Shown in pieces: positions 23,795 through 36,149 of a DNA stretch of 64,000 nt. The DNA is from Drechslerella dactyloides (lineage: Eukaryota > Ascomycota > Orbiliomycetes > Orbiliales > Orbiliaceae). The stretch's first letter is position 1, and each line of letters opens with the position of its first letter. Both the position numbers and the translations under genes were made by a program. The DNA lies in the NCBI GenBank assembly GCA_020064725.1, contig JAGTWJ010000003.1, forward strand, positions 2,108,001-2,172,000, read 5' to 3'. Below the pieces are notes generated by a model. The model saw nothing but the letters and a program-made list of their open reading frames with translations. It made no database searches and had not been told where the DNA came from.

Positions 23795-25759
23795 ACGGCC
23801 GGATACAAACCAAAAAAAAGAAATCAAAAACCAAAAAAAATATATTCAAAGGAACCAACAAAATGATACCCACGATCGCTCCTTATCGAATCACGAGTCT
23901 CATTTGTCACGAAAAAGAATACCGATATCATTTCTTGTTTTCTTTGTAGCTGTCTACCGTCGTTCGGAGTTTTTGCGCGTTTCTCAATCAATTATCATTT
24001 TTGGGATAAGGCAGGCTGTTTCCAAAACTGTATCTAGTTTTCACCGCGTGTACATACAAAAGAACAATACCTCTGGGGGGTGGGAAGCGGGAGTTCATGG
24101 TTTTTGGTTTTTCATTCGATTTTCCTGTTTCTTCACAATCAATCAATTGATCTTCAAATATCCTTCCATTTGTCTTTTCTTCAACTCCATCTCTATTTCT
24201 CGGTACCAGCGTTTCCGAATCCTTTTTCACAATTTAGTACCTCAATCAAGCAAGACCCTGCATATGCAGCACCGCGTATCGCGCTGCATATACATACACA
24301 GATGTACCTACTAGAGTAGTGTCTACACTATCGATAACTAGCTTTATCACGCCAGCGGTCTCTGCAAGCCATCAAGCCACAGCTTAACGTAAAAAATTTC
24401 CACTTCTGGTCTGCGAGTTTCTCGCTCGCTCCCGCGTTTAGTGCATGATGAACTGTTAAAATTTCCGGGCGAGAACGGACAGCGAGAGCGAGCTACCCCT
24501 CACATGCATGGCAGCGCGCACATCCCAGATACCGACGGAGCAAAATCTTAACAATCGTTGACCGAGTACGAGCGAGCGTTGGAGTAACGCTGCGACGTGC
24601 CGCACAAACAGAAGCACACGTCCTACATTTTCGGAGATGCAGCCCTTTTCGTGCAGTCGTCGAGCCAATCGACTTGGAGAAGCAGGAATTCAAGCTCGTA
24701 CTCGATCGGCGGCATACACCTCGTTTTGAGCTAGGATCGGCCGACCGATGGATTAAGCACTGCTATAGCTCGAGGCCGATCCGTTCGAGGTCTCCACGCT
24801 GGCGGCATGCGGTCTCCACGCTCGTGTTTTTTTCGCACGGCATCTTCCTCGCGGTGGTCGTACTCGTACGTAAGTTAGGATGCAGGTGTGTAATGCTGTA
24901 TCACGCCCAGCGATTCCGTGTAGCTTGTCACCGACTTGTGGGAACACAGCAGCGGTGGGAAGTCGCAGCGGGGATCTCTTTTGAGGATGTGGATATGTAA
25001 AACCTGGCTCTGACGGAGAACGCTCCAGCATTACGAGGTGTGGTTGTACGTGTGCGGCCGTCCGTCTGGCTGCACGGATGCGTGCGTCCTTGACGAAGCA
25101 GGTTGCCGCGCGAGCAAATCTCTCCAATGCAAAGCTGCCGATAAGATAAGCCTAGAAATATAAATACAAAAAAAAGATAGCTCGCAGTGCAAGAATACGC
25201 GGACTGCCTGTGGGATGTTTGTTCGCATGCATGATTCCTGTATGTACGGCTCTCGCCTAGATTTCGGTTGTTTACCAAGCTTTCGATGCGATTGGGTGGT
25301 CGCTATCGATAGTCAGGGTCCCAAGCGCCGCGTCGAGGTCCGGATCGGTACCTGATCGTGGCGTCCGCTGGTAAAATTAACGAGCCCTCGGGTTCCATTC
25401 GGCCTCGGAGCGCCTTCAGTCATATTTTATATAGGTATCGTGGGTTTTTAAAAAATTTCCATATCAACAGCCGCTAAATTTAGAAAAGTCAACATGCAGC
25501 CATGCACACAAACCACGCGATCACCGTCAACAGACTAGCAACATTTAATTTAGCAGCCCGCACGCATGGCAGACCGGATGGACCCTGAACAGGCAGAACC
25601 GAAAACATAAACATCATGATCAAAAACAAGCATGCTACTACATCATATATACAAAATCAGCGTAGCGTAAGTCGCAACCCAGCCGGTAGGTATGCTCTGC
25701 ATGAGTAAAGAATGGTGCAAGCATAAACAATCATGGACAATGCCGCCCAGTCATCGTCG
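23795..25759. other. Intergenic, converging 3' regions
   Basis: An A-rich stretch (23808-23842) follows the stop codon of the Ser/Lys-rich gene. The remaining sequence has no supported gene. The frames at 24456-25278 overlap on both strands and look non-coding. Confidence 0.45.
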
Positions 25760-26961
25760 CTAATGTATCTCGTGAACATGTGATGGCTGGCCCGGTTGCT
25801 TATTTGGTAGCCCTGAGCCATTGGGCGTCAATGGGTTTCCAGAGTATGCTGTCGACGCCGTGCTCTGGCTGGTCGCAATCGAACTTACGCTGCCGCATTT
25901 CTTCTTCGTGGAACCGCTCCCGCACATTGATGTGTACATTCGGTTATATGCGAAGCTATGCGGCGCCGTTGGATAGCCACCTGCCGGGGCCATCTCGAGG
26001 TTGGAGAGGTAGTCTGTCCCCAGGTGGCTGTTCAGTTGCATTATAAGCCGTCTTCGCCTCCAAACTGCCCAGATGATGTTGAAGAACAGAAATGCGGCGA
26101 CGCTGCCGATGACAACCCCAATGATGCCACCCAGACTCAACTTGGGCGTGGCAATCCCCGTGCCATCGAGGGCGTTCTGGAAGAGATTCGCATCCCATAG
26201 ATCATCGACGGACTTTGTAAGGATCACCTTGCACTTCTCGTCGTCGGCCAGAGCCTGTAGTCGCCGGTGTCATTATCGTCAGTTCCTATTCGCTAGAATT
26301 CATATCGGTGTAACGGTCACTCTATAAGTATAAGGGTGTTTGAGAGATCTTGGGAAGGCGACCCACCGGATCCCCTGAGCACATGGACCTTAAAGATAGC
26401 TGGTTGGCAACCGTCTGCACCTTCAGCGCTACGACACTGACGTTGTAGCTTTTCACTGCCCAAATGCCGAACACGATTGCACAGGCGAATCCTGCGAGTT
26501 GGAATAGGATCTCCAATACCAACGCGATCAATTGTCGTTCTCGTCCCTGTATGCGTATGTGCCCGCAGTTAGCCTAATTATGCATACCACCGCCGGTTTT
26601 CTACACTACCCGCTATCGGCGCCCGGGAGGCGACTGGGCAAGTTGATCCCGTGTCTTCTGTTTTCTAATCTTATCGATTGGCGATATGCGTGCTAAAAAT
26701 ATGAAGACATACATGCCGTGTCCGTAGCCTTGCTCTTCGCTCGTTTTCTCGCAAGATGTCGTTGCTTAGCGCCGCCGCAAAGTCGCTTCCTGCATGCAGG
26801 TCGAAGGCGGCTGGCGACGCGGGGGGCAACGGGGCAGACGTCGAGGCTGGGGCTGCGTTCGCCACACCGGTGCCGGGGATATGTTCTCGCAGCTTCTCGG
26901 TGAGGCTCGGGGCCGTGGAAGGACCCCGGTAGTAGTCGTACCAGGTGTCTTCGATCGCCAT
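25760..26961 (-). CDS. Membrane protein of unknown function with two predicted helices
   Basis: Minus-strand exons 26961-26713, 26546-26367 and 26254-25760 (introns 166 and 112 nt, both phase 0) give 307 residues. Residues 1-85 are soluble, Pro/Ala-rich and charged. A hydrophobic helix spans about 89-112 (IALVLEILFQLAGFACAIVFGIW). A region with two Cys residues (near 138 and 150) follows, then a Gly-rich helix at about 182-207 (GGIIGVVIGSVAAFLFFNIIW) followed directly by WRRRR. The tail is Ser/Gly/Pro-rich. This layout, with a Gly-rich helix, a basic stop-transfer and a disordered tail, is common in small fungal surface proteins. There is no known domain. The first helix could serve as a signal anchor. 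All three exons close in one frame, which supports the model. Confidence 0.72.
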
Positions 26962-29958
26962 TCCGGCTAGACTTCAGTCTGTATATGTATCCTGCAGCTC
27001 AAGCTCGTGCGGTTATGCTGCTGCTGCTGCTGTCGAGCAGGATGGCTGACGGGCACCCGGGCTGGCTGGGCCAATTGGATATCGCACGTGCTCGTAGACG
27101 AGCAGGACGCTTATGTCAAGCTGCAAGACCGGGCGTGACCTAGGTATCCAGAATAATGTGATGGCGCAAGTTATCAGTAAGCATCGTGTGAAAGAGGCAC
27201 CGAGAGCTGACTGCGGACCTGCTCGGCCATTTAAACAACCAACCTCCCGTGGGATATTGGCGCGTGATCGTGGCCGACAGGGTTGAAAAGTAATGCAAAG
27301 GCCTGAGCTCGCGCACGTCTCGCCAGCCTCGACCACGCCTCAAGGCTAGCTAGCTCCAGCAATGAGCGCTTTAATATGAACACGTCTGGGTGGAACGACG
27401 TCGACTGCTGGCTGACAGGCTGGTATTATATCGCGCGCGAGTGTGTAGGCCATACGGCTTAGGCAGCAGGTTGGACTTGACACTGCCTCGAGGCCTCCAC
27501 CAATTGCAAAGGGCTCGTGGCCAATATCGCGCATACATCGGCCGTCGGCACTTGCTGCGCCTTTCTCGCTAGAATATACAGAAGGCTTGGAAGCGAGAAG
27601 CCGGCTGGGCGGCAGGGATGCATTCTGCGAACTGCAAACCGGTTCGACGAGTGACCCCCATCGACACCCGCTGAGGGCCGGGGCATCCAAGGCGCGGGGC
27701 GGGCACTGCTTTAGCCTCATGGGCTCAACTGTTGCATTTTGAGGACGCAACACAGCGGATGTGGACCTGACTCCTGCTGCCTAGATATCGTATATGCACA
27801 GTTTGATAGGTCTTCGTGGCGCGCGATTGAAGCCTAATTGTATATGCACGCTAATATCTAGAACTGGCTTGGGATTTCAATGATGTGTTCGTTCAAATCA
27901 CGATAGGTAAGTCTATAGCTCGAAGCGTTGTGATATTGGGTTTGTGTTGCCAGGTCTCAAGTCGAGCGGCTCCCCAGTCGACTAGTCGCATTGTCAGGCT
28001 TTGTCGATGTCGAGACTGCTGCTCCCAGGACACCTGACGTGTTCAATTACTGCAAAATTCGTTTAGAAATTAGGCTCGGTTTCCTATTGATTCAGAGACT
28101 ATTCAAACGATATTGATTTTCCAGATTTCACAAATATAACCTCTAGTTGCGAAAGGTCAGACTCGCCAGGGGACATATATTACCTTTGTGAGTTTTGCAG
28201 TGATAGTGAGTGTACTATTATAGGATTAAAGACAGTATATTGTCTGTGATAAAGTCTTATCAGTCCGACTTTAGGGAAGATAGTAACCGAGATGGACCGG
28301 GTTTCCTCCGCTTAGAGCCACCAACAGACCTTTTGTATGTGTCATGACATAATGGTCGCGATAGCGCGCACCTACGGACGTAGGTGTATAGCGTCTGAAC
28401 GTCCTGCACAATTTCAACGATACGCAGCTTGGGTAGTTGGCAAATGCAACGGATAGTAACCTTTGTCTACATCATGTTCACTACCATATGTCGATGAGTA
28501 GCGCTCGTCGTCATGTCTCGGGTATGGGTGCGCTAGCATCCACCACTGCTGGGGGTCCGCTAACAGATCTAGAGTTGTGTATATTTCTTGGACCCGACGG
28601 CCTCAATTGAATTTAGGAATCGGCTTCAACTATACATGTATGAATTCCGGAGGAAGCTCGGTAATCATAAAAGCAGCCCTCCGTATCGCTTCAATACAGG
28701 TGTGATCATCTTTGAATGTAAGCTGATTGGGAAGGTTGGGTGCTGTGTGTCTGCTGTATGGAAGTCAGTCGGTTCAGATTTCAAGGTGGGCTACGAAATT
28801 CATAGATTCGGGTATGTCAATTGCAGACCAACAGCTTGGAGCACGAGGCCCTACAAGTATCAGCATGAGTGGGTGATCCTGCCGTGTATATCAGCTTGGC
28901 GGGCTGATATGATATCAGTTTCCGGGTATGTGCCCGGGGTCCCCCACGCTATACAAAGTGGTATCCCGGTTAATTAACCGAGCCTCCGAGGGCTGTGAGC
29001 CGTTGTGTCCAAGTCGCGGTGGACAACCGCTGCCGGTAACGAAGATCATTTGTGGCTGCCCACTATATTCCAGGCAGCAACTATTCACACTCTCTACCGG
29101 TTAGAGCACAACGGCCATTGCCAGTTGGCAAGACAAACCCCGCTCCAGAAAGTGCATTAAGCGCACATGCATGGTTCTTCGCGGGTTTTCGACCGCGATC
29201 TACACGCGAAGGGAGTGTTTCGTAGAGATATGCGAGAGTTACTATTGACACAGAGTGGCTTAGATCCGAAGCCATTCGCACGTCTGGCCTGGCAAGGAAG
29301 GGTCTGGTTCATGAATCCGATCTCGCCCCTCATGGGCAAAAGTGAGGAGAACCAAAAGAAATTATGAAACTTTCAGATCCCTCGCGCCGGTATCGCTAAT
29401 TAAGAAACGCAGATCTCAAGCTCGCGGAAGATAATATATATGTTTACCCCGCAGCCACCATGTCCCAGATCTTAAGGTATCGTTTATGCCCTCGGCCTCG
29501 GCAAAATCTAGTGGGGAGGCGGGAACTCGAGACATCGGATAATACACATCTCGAACGCGATACGTCTCTTGTTGTTAAATGAGGAGATCTGCAATACCAT
29601 ATGAACTACCTATGATAGTATACATAGCAACGAAACTACGATGAATGCAAAGCCTCAGAATCTGCCGATCAATCTGGAGAACGTCCAACCCGGTTCTTAT
29701 TGTATACCACCGCTGTAAAACCTGAGCAAAAACTGAGACTGAATGCAAACTAAGAATATGATACAGCGCTGGCTTCCACAAATCAAAAATGCCTAAGATA
29801 TTCGATAACACCGGTATAATGATGATCCCGCCCTCCAATGGTTGTTCTTACCCTGTCCACCACGGAACACCGTCTGACTTCAACACCGTTCGCCGGATAA
29901 AGTTGGCAGTCTGGCTCCCGAGACAACTTGATGCCGTGTCAGGCGAAGGTGTGCTGGT
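26962..29958. other. 3-kb intergenic region
   Basis: A (CTG)5 run at 27018-27032 lies in the probable leader of the membrane-protein gene. A perfect 14-base palindrome is at 28967-28980. A forward frame at 28588-28977 (129 codons, no ATG at its start) and a reverse frame at 29575-29838 look partly protein-like but match nothing I know. No gene is called. Confidence 0.4.
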
Positions 29959-30730
29959 CTAGCGACCGAAACATTTGCCCCAAGCTGTCAGGTAGCGTCA
30001 GCACTTATCGATTAATCTTTGCTATGACTTGATGGAATGACTTACCTGGCAATCCACACCCGAACCCTACGAAAAGGTAGATCAAGAAAATGACGACCAC
30101 CCACAATAACACCACCAATTTGACGTTCTTCCACCACATCTGCCTCCGTAGTCTCCGGGCGCCGGTCCTAAAGCCCCGCGCTCCCTCCCCCAGACGGTCC
30201 GTCTTATCAACCAGCAGATCAAGCCGCTCACCGCGTTCAAGCACACGCTCGATATTCTCCGTCATGATGCCTCTGACGGCGTCGATTTCCTGCTGCAAAT
30301 GGCGCGTGTTGTTCCCACCTAGGTCCTCCCCATTCCCGGACGCGTATATCTGAACCTGCTCCTTGAGTGTCTTGTTGAATTCCGCACAGCCGTAGGGCGG
30401 GGCGTCTTCGATCATCGCCGGCGTGTACTTGAGTCCAAATTCCTGCTGGATCGTCTGCAGGAAGCCAAACGAGGTTTTCCGCGCCACGGACTTGTCCGTG
30501 ACCAGCAGGAATGTGAGCGACGAGGCGGTGTTGGACGTCGAGACATAGTTTATGAGGTGTTCGCCGTACGTGTACGTGAGTTTCTGGGGCTGGTCGTGCG
30601 AGATCTTTGGCAGGACGACGGACGCAATCTGCGGAACTGACGTGGAATTCGGAGAAGAGGATGGGAAGGGCGTGTACTCGGCGAGGACGGTCGTATTATG
30701 AGCGACACATGTACTGTGGAATAGAGACAT
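29959..30730 (-). CDS. VAMP7/Nyv1-type R-SNARE (longin synaptobrevin)
   Basis: Minus-strand exons 30730-30046 and 29984-29959 (61-nt intron, phase 1) give 236 residues. The N-terminus (MSLFHSTCVAHNTTVLAEYT) is a longin domain of about 125 residues. The R-SNARE coiled coil runs about 143-205 and includes the ERVLERGERLDLLVDKT segment with the zero-layer Arg. A single membrane helix (about 208-229, LVVLLWVVVIFLIYLFVGFGCG) ends the protein, followed by PAWGKCFGR from the tiny second exon. R-SNAREs of this class pair with three Q-SNARE helices to drive fusion at the vacuole and endosomes. Without the splice the frame would end in a non-homologous tail. The gene is housekeeping in type and forms a useful syntenic anchor. 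Confidence 0.9.
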
Positions 30731-31415
30731 GAGATTAGAGACCTCGATGACGATTTTAAGCGATTTAAGCTCTTAGTGGGGACGGGAAACTTACTAAAGG
30801 AGGGGAGTCGGCATTTTGACTAACTTGTACCTGTAGACGGGGAACAAATTGAGGGGCTGGTGTGATCTGGATATGAAGAGGTATATAACAGCCGCTCGAC
30901 AAACAGAACGTCAACTGCCAGCAGTTCTGCGATCCTACGTATGCTTACGACCCGAGAAACTCGAGTTGTGGGGATGATATCAAGGTATCGACGGACCCTG
31001 CTAGACGGCGGAGATAACTTTAGGGAGGAGCGATGGCTGGCTGCGTCAGCGAATGATGACGACTGTTTGCGTCTTTCGTGTCACGCCAGTCCTGAAAAGG
31101 CTTGGCGCTAATACAAAATACGACAGGGGACAACACACTACCCTTGCAACAAAAAATTTTCAGCGTCAAAGGCGAACGAAGACGCCGGCAACCCGTATAC
31201 GGACACTATTCTGATTGCGTGGACGGACCGATTCTCAAATCGAGCACTGGTAAGAATGATCGGGCTCCCAGCGAATTATTCTCGACAGCCCGTGTTCGGC
31301 GTCAACACATACACCTACATTCGGCATCCAGCTCCTGCCGTTTGAAGAAACCCTCAGTCTAACTACAATATATACGCCTACCCCCTCCAACTGCCTTCAT
31401 CAACTTCCATGAATC
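30731..31415. other. Promoter region of the SNARE gene and upstream of tRNA-Leu
   Basis: No further gene is seen. The short forward frame at 31102-31362 lacks support. Confidence 0.45.
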
Positions 31416-31519
31416 GGTGAGATGGCCGAGTTGGTTATGGCGCCAGGTTAAGGTTGCACCTTAATATGTCGCTTCCTGGTACGGGAAACTGTGCGTGGGT
31501 TCGAGTCCCACTCTCATCA
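31416..31519 (+). tRNA. tRNA-Leu (anticodon UAA), with a 22-nt intron
   Basis: The seven-base acceptor stem GGTGAGA pairs with TCTCATC (one G-U pair), followed by discriminator A. The T arm is GTGGG-TTCGAGT-CCCAC. The anticodon stem GCCAG (31442-31446) pairs with CTGGT (31476-31480). The loop contains T-TAA-G, so the anticodon is TAA at 31449-31451. An intron at 31453-31474 lies one base after the anticodon, the standard place, and its CCTTAA pairs with TTAAGG around the anticodon. A long variable arm fits a class II tRNA such as leucine. Confidence 0.9.
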
Positions 31520-31522
31520 AGA

Positions 31523-31527
31523 TTTTT
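31523..31527 (+). terminator. RNA polymerase III terminator of tRNA-Leu
   Basis: A TTTTT run starts four bases after the discriminator base. Confidence 0.75.
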
Positions 31528-32438
31528 CAGATCGTGTGTTTCGCGGCCTGGGATGTGTTCTCGACGTTCGGTCGGAACGAGGTGCTTCGGCTTCTCGAAC
31601 TGGTCGTGACTCGAGGGCCATTGGAAGAGTTCTTTTTGTGTTTTTGGCTCCGTTTCATACATACAATTTTTTTTGTATCTGTAGCATCTAGGCGATTCGT
31701 CGACGAGAAGTCGGATAGATGTAGTCGCTGGTTGCGTTTGCGCTGGTTGGTCAGGGTACAAGACCCTTCTCTGGGCTTATTCTCGATACTAAACAAAGTT
31801 GACTAAAGCCATGGCTGGTGTGCACTCGCCACTTTTTGGCCTTAAGTGAGGTCCCGATTCGGTTTAGCATATTTCGTCGATGGGGCTAGTACGATAGCGC
31901 TCGCATTCCCGAGATAGGTATAAAATTGCAGCCCTGGCGACAGCGAAGCTCTATTTCGGACTCTAGCATCTAAGGTAGTGATTGGGGAATGTTGTTCCCA
32001 TTATTAAGAAATGCACTCGCATCGGCCGCTCAGATAGTATATGTCAAGGACTGGGTCGCAACACCATTCCATGCACGGCCGCGACCAAAGAATGTATGGG
32101 GTAGTGTTATCTCCGCTAGCTTTCGACGCAATCAATAACTAAGATCATGAAGCCATTCATGGCCATGAGCTCCGATGCCTACAAATGCATTCCTGTTTGG
32201 AGATTTTCAGGCCCAGGGCGCACTCATCGCCCGGCTCCGGAGGCGTGTTGCCTCCTATCAGACCAATCTAGGAGAGTTGTAAACTAGACGCAAGGGGCTT
32301 CACTTCAAGCACGACCTTCGAATTCTTGGTATGGAATGTCAACTGAATTCTCTGATATGCTTTCAACACCAAATGATTTTAGATACTTGGCCGTCAGTAT
32401 TTTGATGGGTTATAGAGGCGCCGTACTGATCGTGAATT
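31528..32438. other. Intergenic, tRNA to beta-trefoil gene C
   Basis: No gene is supported; the frames on both strands are short and overlap each other. Confidence 0.45.
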
Positions 32439-32446
32439 ATATAAAT
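32439..32446 (+). promoter_or_regulatory. TATA box of beta-trefoil gene C
   Basis: TATATAAA lies 139 bases before the start codon of gene C. Confidence 0.5.
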
Positions 32447-32584
32447 ATGCTTTGCTTCGTCACGTCGCTGCTTCTCAGATCAATTCAATAGCAGATATCA
32501 AAGATTCCCCATCAATTCATTACCATCTTACACCGACAGTCGTAATAATTTCTATCGCTCTGTATCATTTCAGCTTCTTTCAAC

Positions 32585-33336
32585 ATGTCAGACTCACCAT
32601 CAGAGACAATACTCCCGGGCACCGGTGGCCCGTATCCCTTGAATATCACCTTCACCAACCGCGGCCAACGATTCGCGGTCCGCGCGGAAGAGCCCAATGG
32701 ATTTCTGCTCCCAATCACGAACGAGGGACTTGATCTTCCTCTCGGTACCCGTAGAATCAAAATTGGAACCCCACCACAGGGACCTGGCGACAGAAATGCG
32801 ATAGTAAGTTTCTCGTCCTCGAGGCTCCAACATGGCGATCCGTTGTGATATGGCTACGAGTGCGACATTTACTAACTTATAGATTAGTGGAACTTACACA
32901 TGTTCCCAGATCGCGTCCAGCTGCTGTGCCGTGGCGGCAAGGCATTTGAGTACTCTAATAGAGGCGGAAGTGAGTTGATCGTTCCGAAGCTGCAAAATCA
33001 GCTTCCTCTGGTTGGAGGGAACGGGGATGAGTGGGTGTTAAGAGCGACCACTATCAACCGAATTACGTACAAGTGAGTTCAGAAAATTCTAGCCGATCGC
33101 GAAGATGATGCCACAGTTTTTAGCACAAATGATCTAACCAATATTTGTGCAACTGCAGAATCCAGTCGACGAGAACGGGGAAGTATTGGAGCGTTCCTAA
33201 GAACTCAAGGCGCAGGGGTAATACAGCTGCAGATGTTATCCAGCTCCAGCCTGAGAGCGGCAACTTCATTCAGGACTTCCAACTCGACTTGGTCTCATTC
33301 GATGGTATCAATGATAACAGGGGACGGAATCACTGA
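32585..33336 (+). CDS. Beta-trefoil protein C (I66-like fold, function unknown)
   Basis: Exons 32585-32803, 32888-33072 and 33159-33336 (84- and 86-nt introns, phases 0 and 2) give 193 residues. The exon 2 start was chosen at the second of two AG sites because it begins with Trp (WNLHMF) and keeps the frame. Strands typical of a beta-trefoil include LNITFTNRG, EWVLRATTINRITYKIQS and GKYWSVPKN. Intron 1 falls just before a Trp, as in gene A. Intron 2 splits the codon between an aromatic residue and Ile (TY-K-IQS), as in gene D (TF-R-IIS). These shared positions link genes A, C and D. There is no signal peptide. The C-terminus is longer than in gene B. Protease inhibition is possible; a lectin-like role is the main alternative. 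Confidence 0.7.
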
Positions 33337-34680
33337 GCTGTCTCAGCACATCTGCCGACCACCAAGTTGAGGGCTCATATGTAGCGCGTGTCTTACATTA
33401 TACGATGGTGTTAGCGTATAGCTGCTTCTTATGGCTAGATGACGCTTTTGAACTGGAGGAATATAATATGTTGATAGCAGGCAAAATTAAACTCTTCTGC
33501 CAAGTAAAATTTGATCGGAGCAGCGTTATTCGGCGAATCGGTCGATGAAAGATATGTATGAAACCTGCCTGTAATCGATCCTGAAGTAAGCAGGGCTAGC
33601 ACGTAGTTACATGCTACCGTGACAGTTGTCCGGCCCATCCGGCCGACGTCTGGTTTCCGCGGACTTGGGTTATTTTACCCTGTTGCGGACTGAATCCTAT
33701 GCAATAGATAAATCATCTGCCCTGAAATTCCACCTGCTCTTCGAGAAGTTTGACATCTGCCTCAACCATACCCCTCTTTCCCAATCCGGGAGGACCCTCC
33801 ACTAACTCAGCTTCTTAATTGCCGGCTTAAGTTTCCTCGTCTATATTTTCGCTACCGGGAAACCCTCATCTGAATCTCTGATTCAGACGAAATGGCATTG
33901 AGGCTAGCGAGAGACTTACTAAGAAGTTTAGGTTGCACTTATATGTCAAGTACTTTTGCACCGTGTGTTGCTTCGCCCTGCATGCATGATATCGCCACAA
34001 ACATCGCGCTACGCCCTGCAAGTTTGAGAACGATGTTGGTGCCTATTCTGCGCCTAATAGACTGTATATACGTATCCGGCCTGCCAGATCGATGCTGATA
34101 ACGTTATTGGGCTGAGATCACACCATGGAAAAGTGTAGGCTCTAACTCAAGCAGAGAATAGCCAGAGTGCAGATCTACGATTGAAATTTCTTCTGACATG
34201 TGGATAGAAGTACGTATACTATACTTGTCATCTGACGCTTAATTATAGGGCTGACATAACTATATTGGCGTCTGCGGTAAACTAGCTGCAGCTTCAGCAT
34301 GATCTGAAGTTTGGACATCTGTCGATCAGATTACTAAAGTGACACCAGCTCTATCGTCGATACGCAAGCTCATATGGTGGTGTGAATTTCAAATATATCT
34401 CGCAGCAACCAAAATGGAGAGCAAGGTCTCTAATAGTCATTTCGACGTGCTGCTATAGGAGCAATCGCCCGGGTTATGCCTGTAATGCAAGTCAGCTCGA
34501 CGGTCATCTGTGAACCGACACGATGGCCAGATGCATCATCAGCGGCGTAATGAACGACCTCGATTTCAGTTAATAGTCATCTCCGCTGGAGCCGAGCCTC
34601 AACTGTCGTGTGCCGCGGCCCTCAACTAACGCCATTAGCTCGACGATACGACCGATCGCGATCTATTGCGGGCGATATCG
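33337..34680. other. Intergenic region
   Basis: No supported gene or repeat. The sequence is rich in A+T with many stop codons. Confidence 0.45.
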
Positions 34681-35710
34681 ATGATATATCAGACCACCGC
34701 TGCATACGGAGACCCCGTAAGCTTGTCCCCCCCCAAGAAACCTAGCAGTAGAGATAATACATTATGTAGTCATGTCAATGCGTTATGCAACCGACTGACC
34801 GGACGAAACCTGCGTCTTCCCGATAGCAACCTGGAATTCGATACGCAGCGCCCGTGGCTTCACATGACCAGGATCCTTCAGTCCGGTCGGCTTCAGTTCC
34901 GACGGGAAACAAGCGACACAAACCGAGATACCGGAATCCGCTCCCCTATAGGCGGGGGAAATATCATAAAACTTCATGATATGACATCACGGACGAAAAC
35001 GATGCGGGCTTATATTATCCGCGCTAGACCCGGTACAGCCGCCGCTGCTTACAAAGAGGGCTATGCAGGACTCGACCCGCTTTGTCAGAAGGATGACGAC
35101 ACGGGAGAGGACAAGTATTTCAGATCGGAGGCATTTAAGGTATTCTTCGACGAGCAGAAAGGTGAGATGACGATTCGCGATGCCATGTTTGTTTATAGTC
35201 TGGAGGTTGACGATGTATGTGTTGGGCAGGATAATCTGCAGAACGGCCAGGCCAGGAATAGGAGCTCTAGTCGGAGATATGCGGTTTGCATGTGGGCCCC
35301 TTGTCGAGTATTGGCATCGTCTCCGCACAACTTTCGAAAAAAGGCTGAGGCGAAGGCCACCGAGTCATCTTGATGGGATCCTGATAGAAGTCCTTCTCGA
35401 AAGAAAAGAAGGATCGATTCTTCGAAGGCTGTAGAAGGCGCGGGAGCCCGAGCCCTTTGAATGGTTTCTCGACGGCTCGTCCGAGCGCGAGACGGTCAGG
35501 AATCGTCCTTATATTGCGGTTGATCTCCCGCCACGCCCAAATCCTGGCGGCGCTGAGGAGCACCCTAGCCGGCCGCCAAGACAAAATTGCGAACGACATA
35601 CCACGGATGGTTTCTCCACGTTGTTAACGCATTCTTTCCGGGGTCAACCATCCTGCAGAACCCGTATACGGCTCCTCGACAGCTCCTGCCCATTATTAAA
35701 TCGGGTTGGT
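34681..35710 (+). pseudogene. Possible decayed gene of unknown family
   Basis: Three stretches look protein-coding but do not join cleanly. The first is 34681-35214, which includes KYFRSEAFKVFFDEQKGEMT. The second is 35262-35431 in another frame, with MRFACGPLVEYWHRLRTTFE. After an in-frame TAG (35432-35434) the same frame continues with EPEPFEWFLDGSSERETV and then runs to about 35700. A possible donor at 35215 (GTATGT) has no acceptor that restores the second frame. I read this as a gene disabled by small changes, or as a multi-exon gene whose splice sites I could not find. No family is recognised. Confidence 0.3.
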
Positions 35711-36149
35711 CTCTGAAGGCGGAACCGACGGCCAAAAAAGATTTCGCTTCTTTTCGCAGCTCGCAGGCTGTGACATATGCGCAGCGGGCGTCTCTGAGAC
35801 TTCGTCAGGGCTGCTTCATCAGGCGTGTGGTATTTTTGTCTCAAACCGCGAAGCGTTCGGAATAAATTCCGGGAGATCTATAGAAAGAACTCGGTTCCTG
35901 AGCGCTCCAGAAGCAAGATCAATCATCAAGAAAATTGCGAGTCGCGCAGGACCAATACATACTTTTTCAGAGCTGTCGATACCCGCATGGTTTTGGTTCG
36001 TTTGGGTCGCTGAGCCCTGTCGCGGTGGCACCGGTTCGCTTTTCCACGAGGACACGCCCGTACCCGCACCCACACCCACCCTAAACTTGCGAGGCACATA
36101 ACCGTTCCGTTTCCCGTGCATAGCGCGTGACCGCGCTGGTGCCGGCCCC

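Noticed and set aside
28588..28977. 129-codon forward frame
   Set aside because: It starts at TTG, has no upstream exon that I could find and no recognisable motif; too weak to call.
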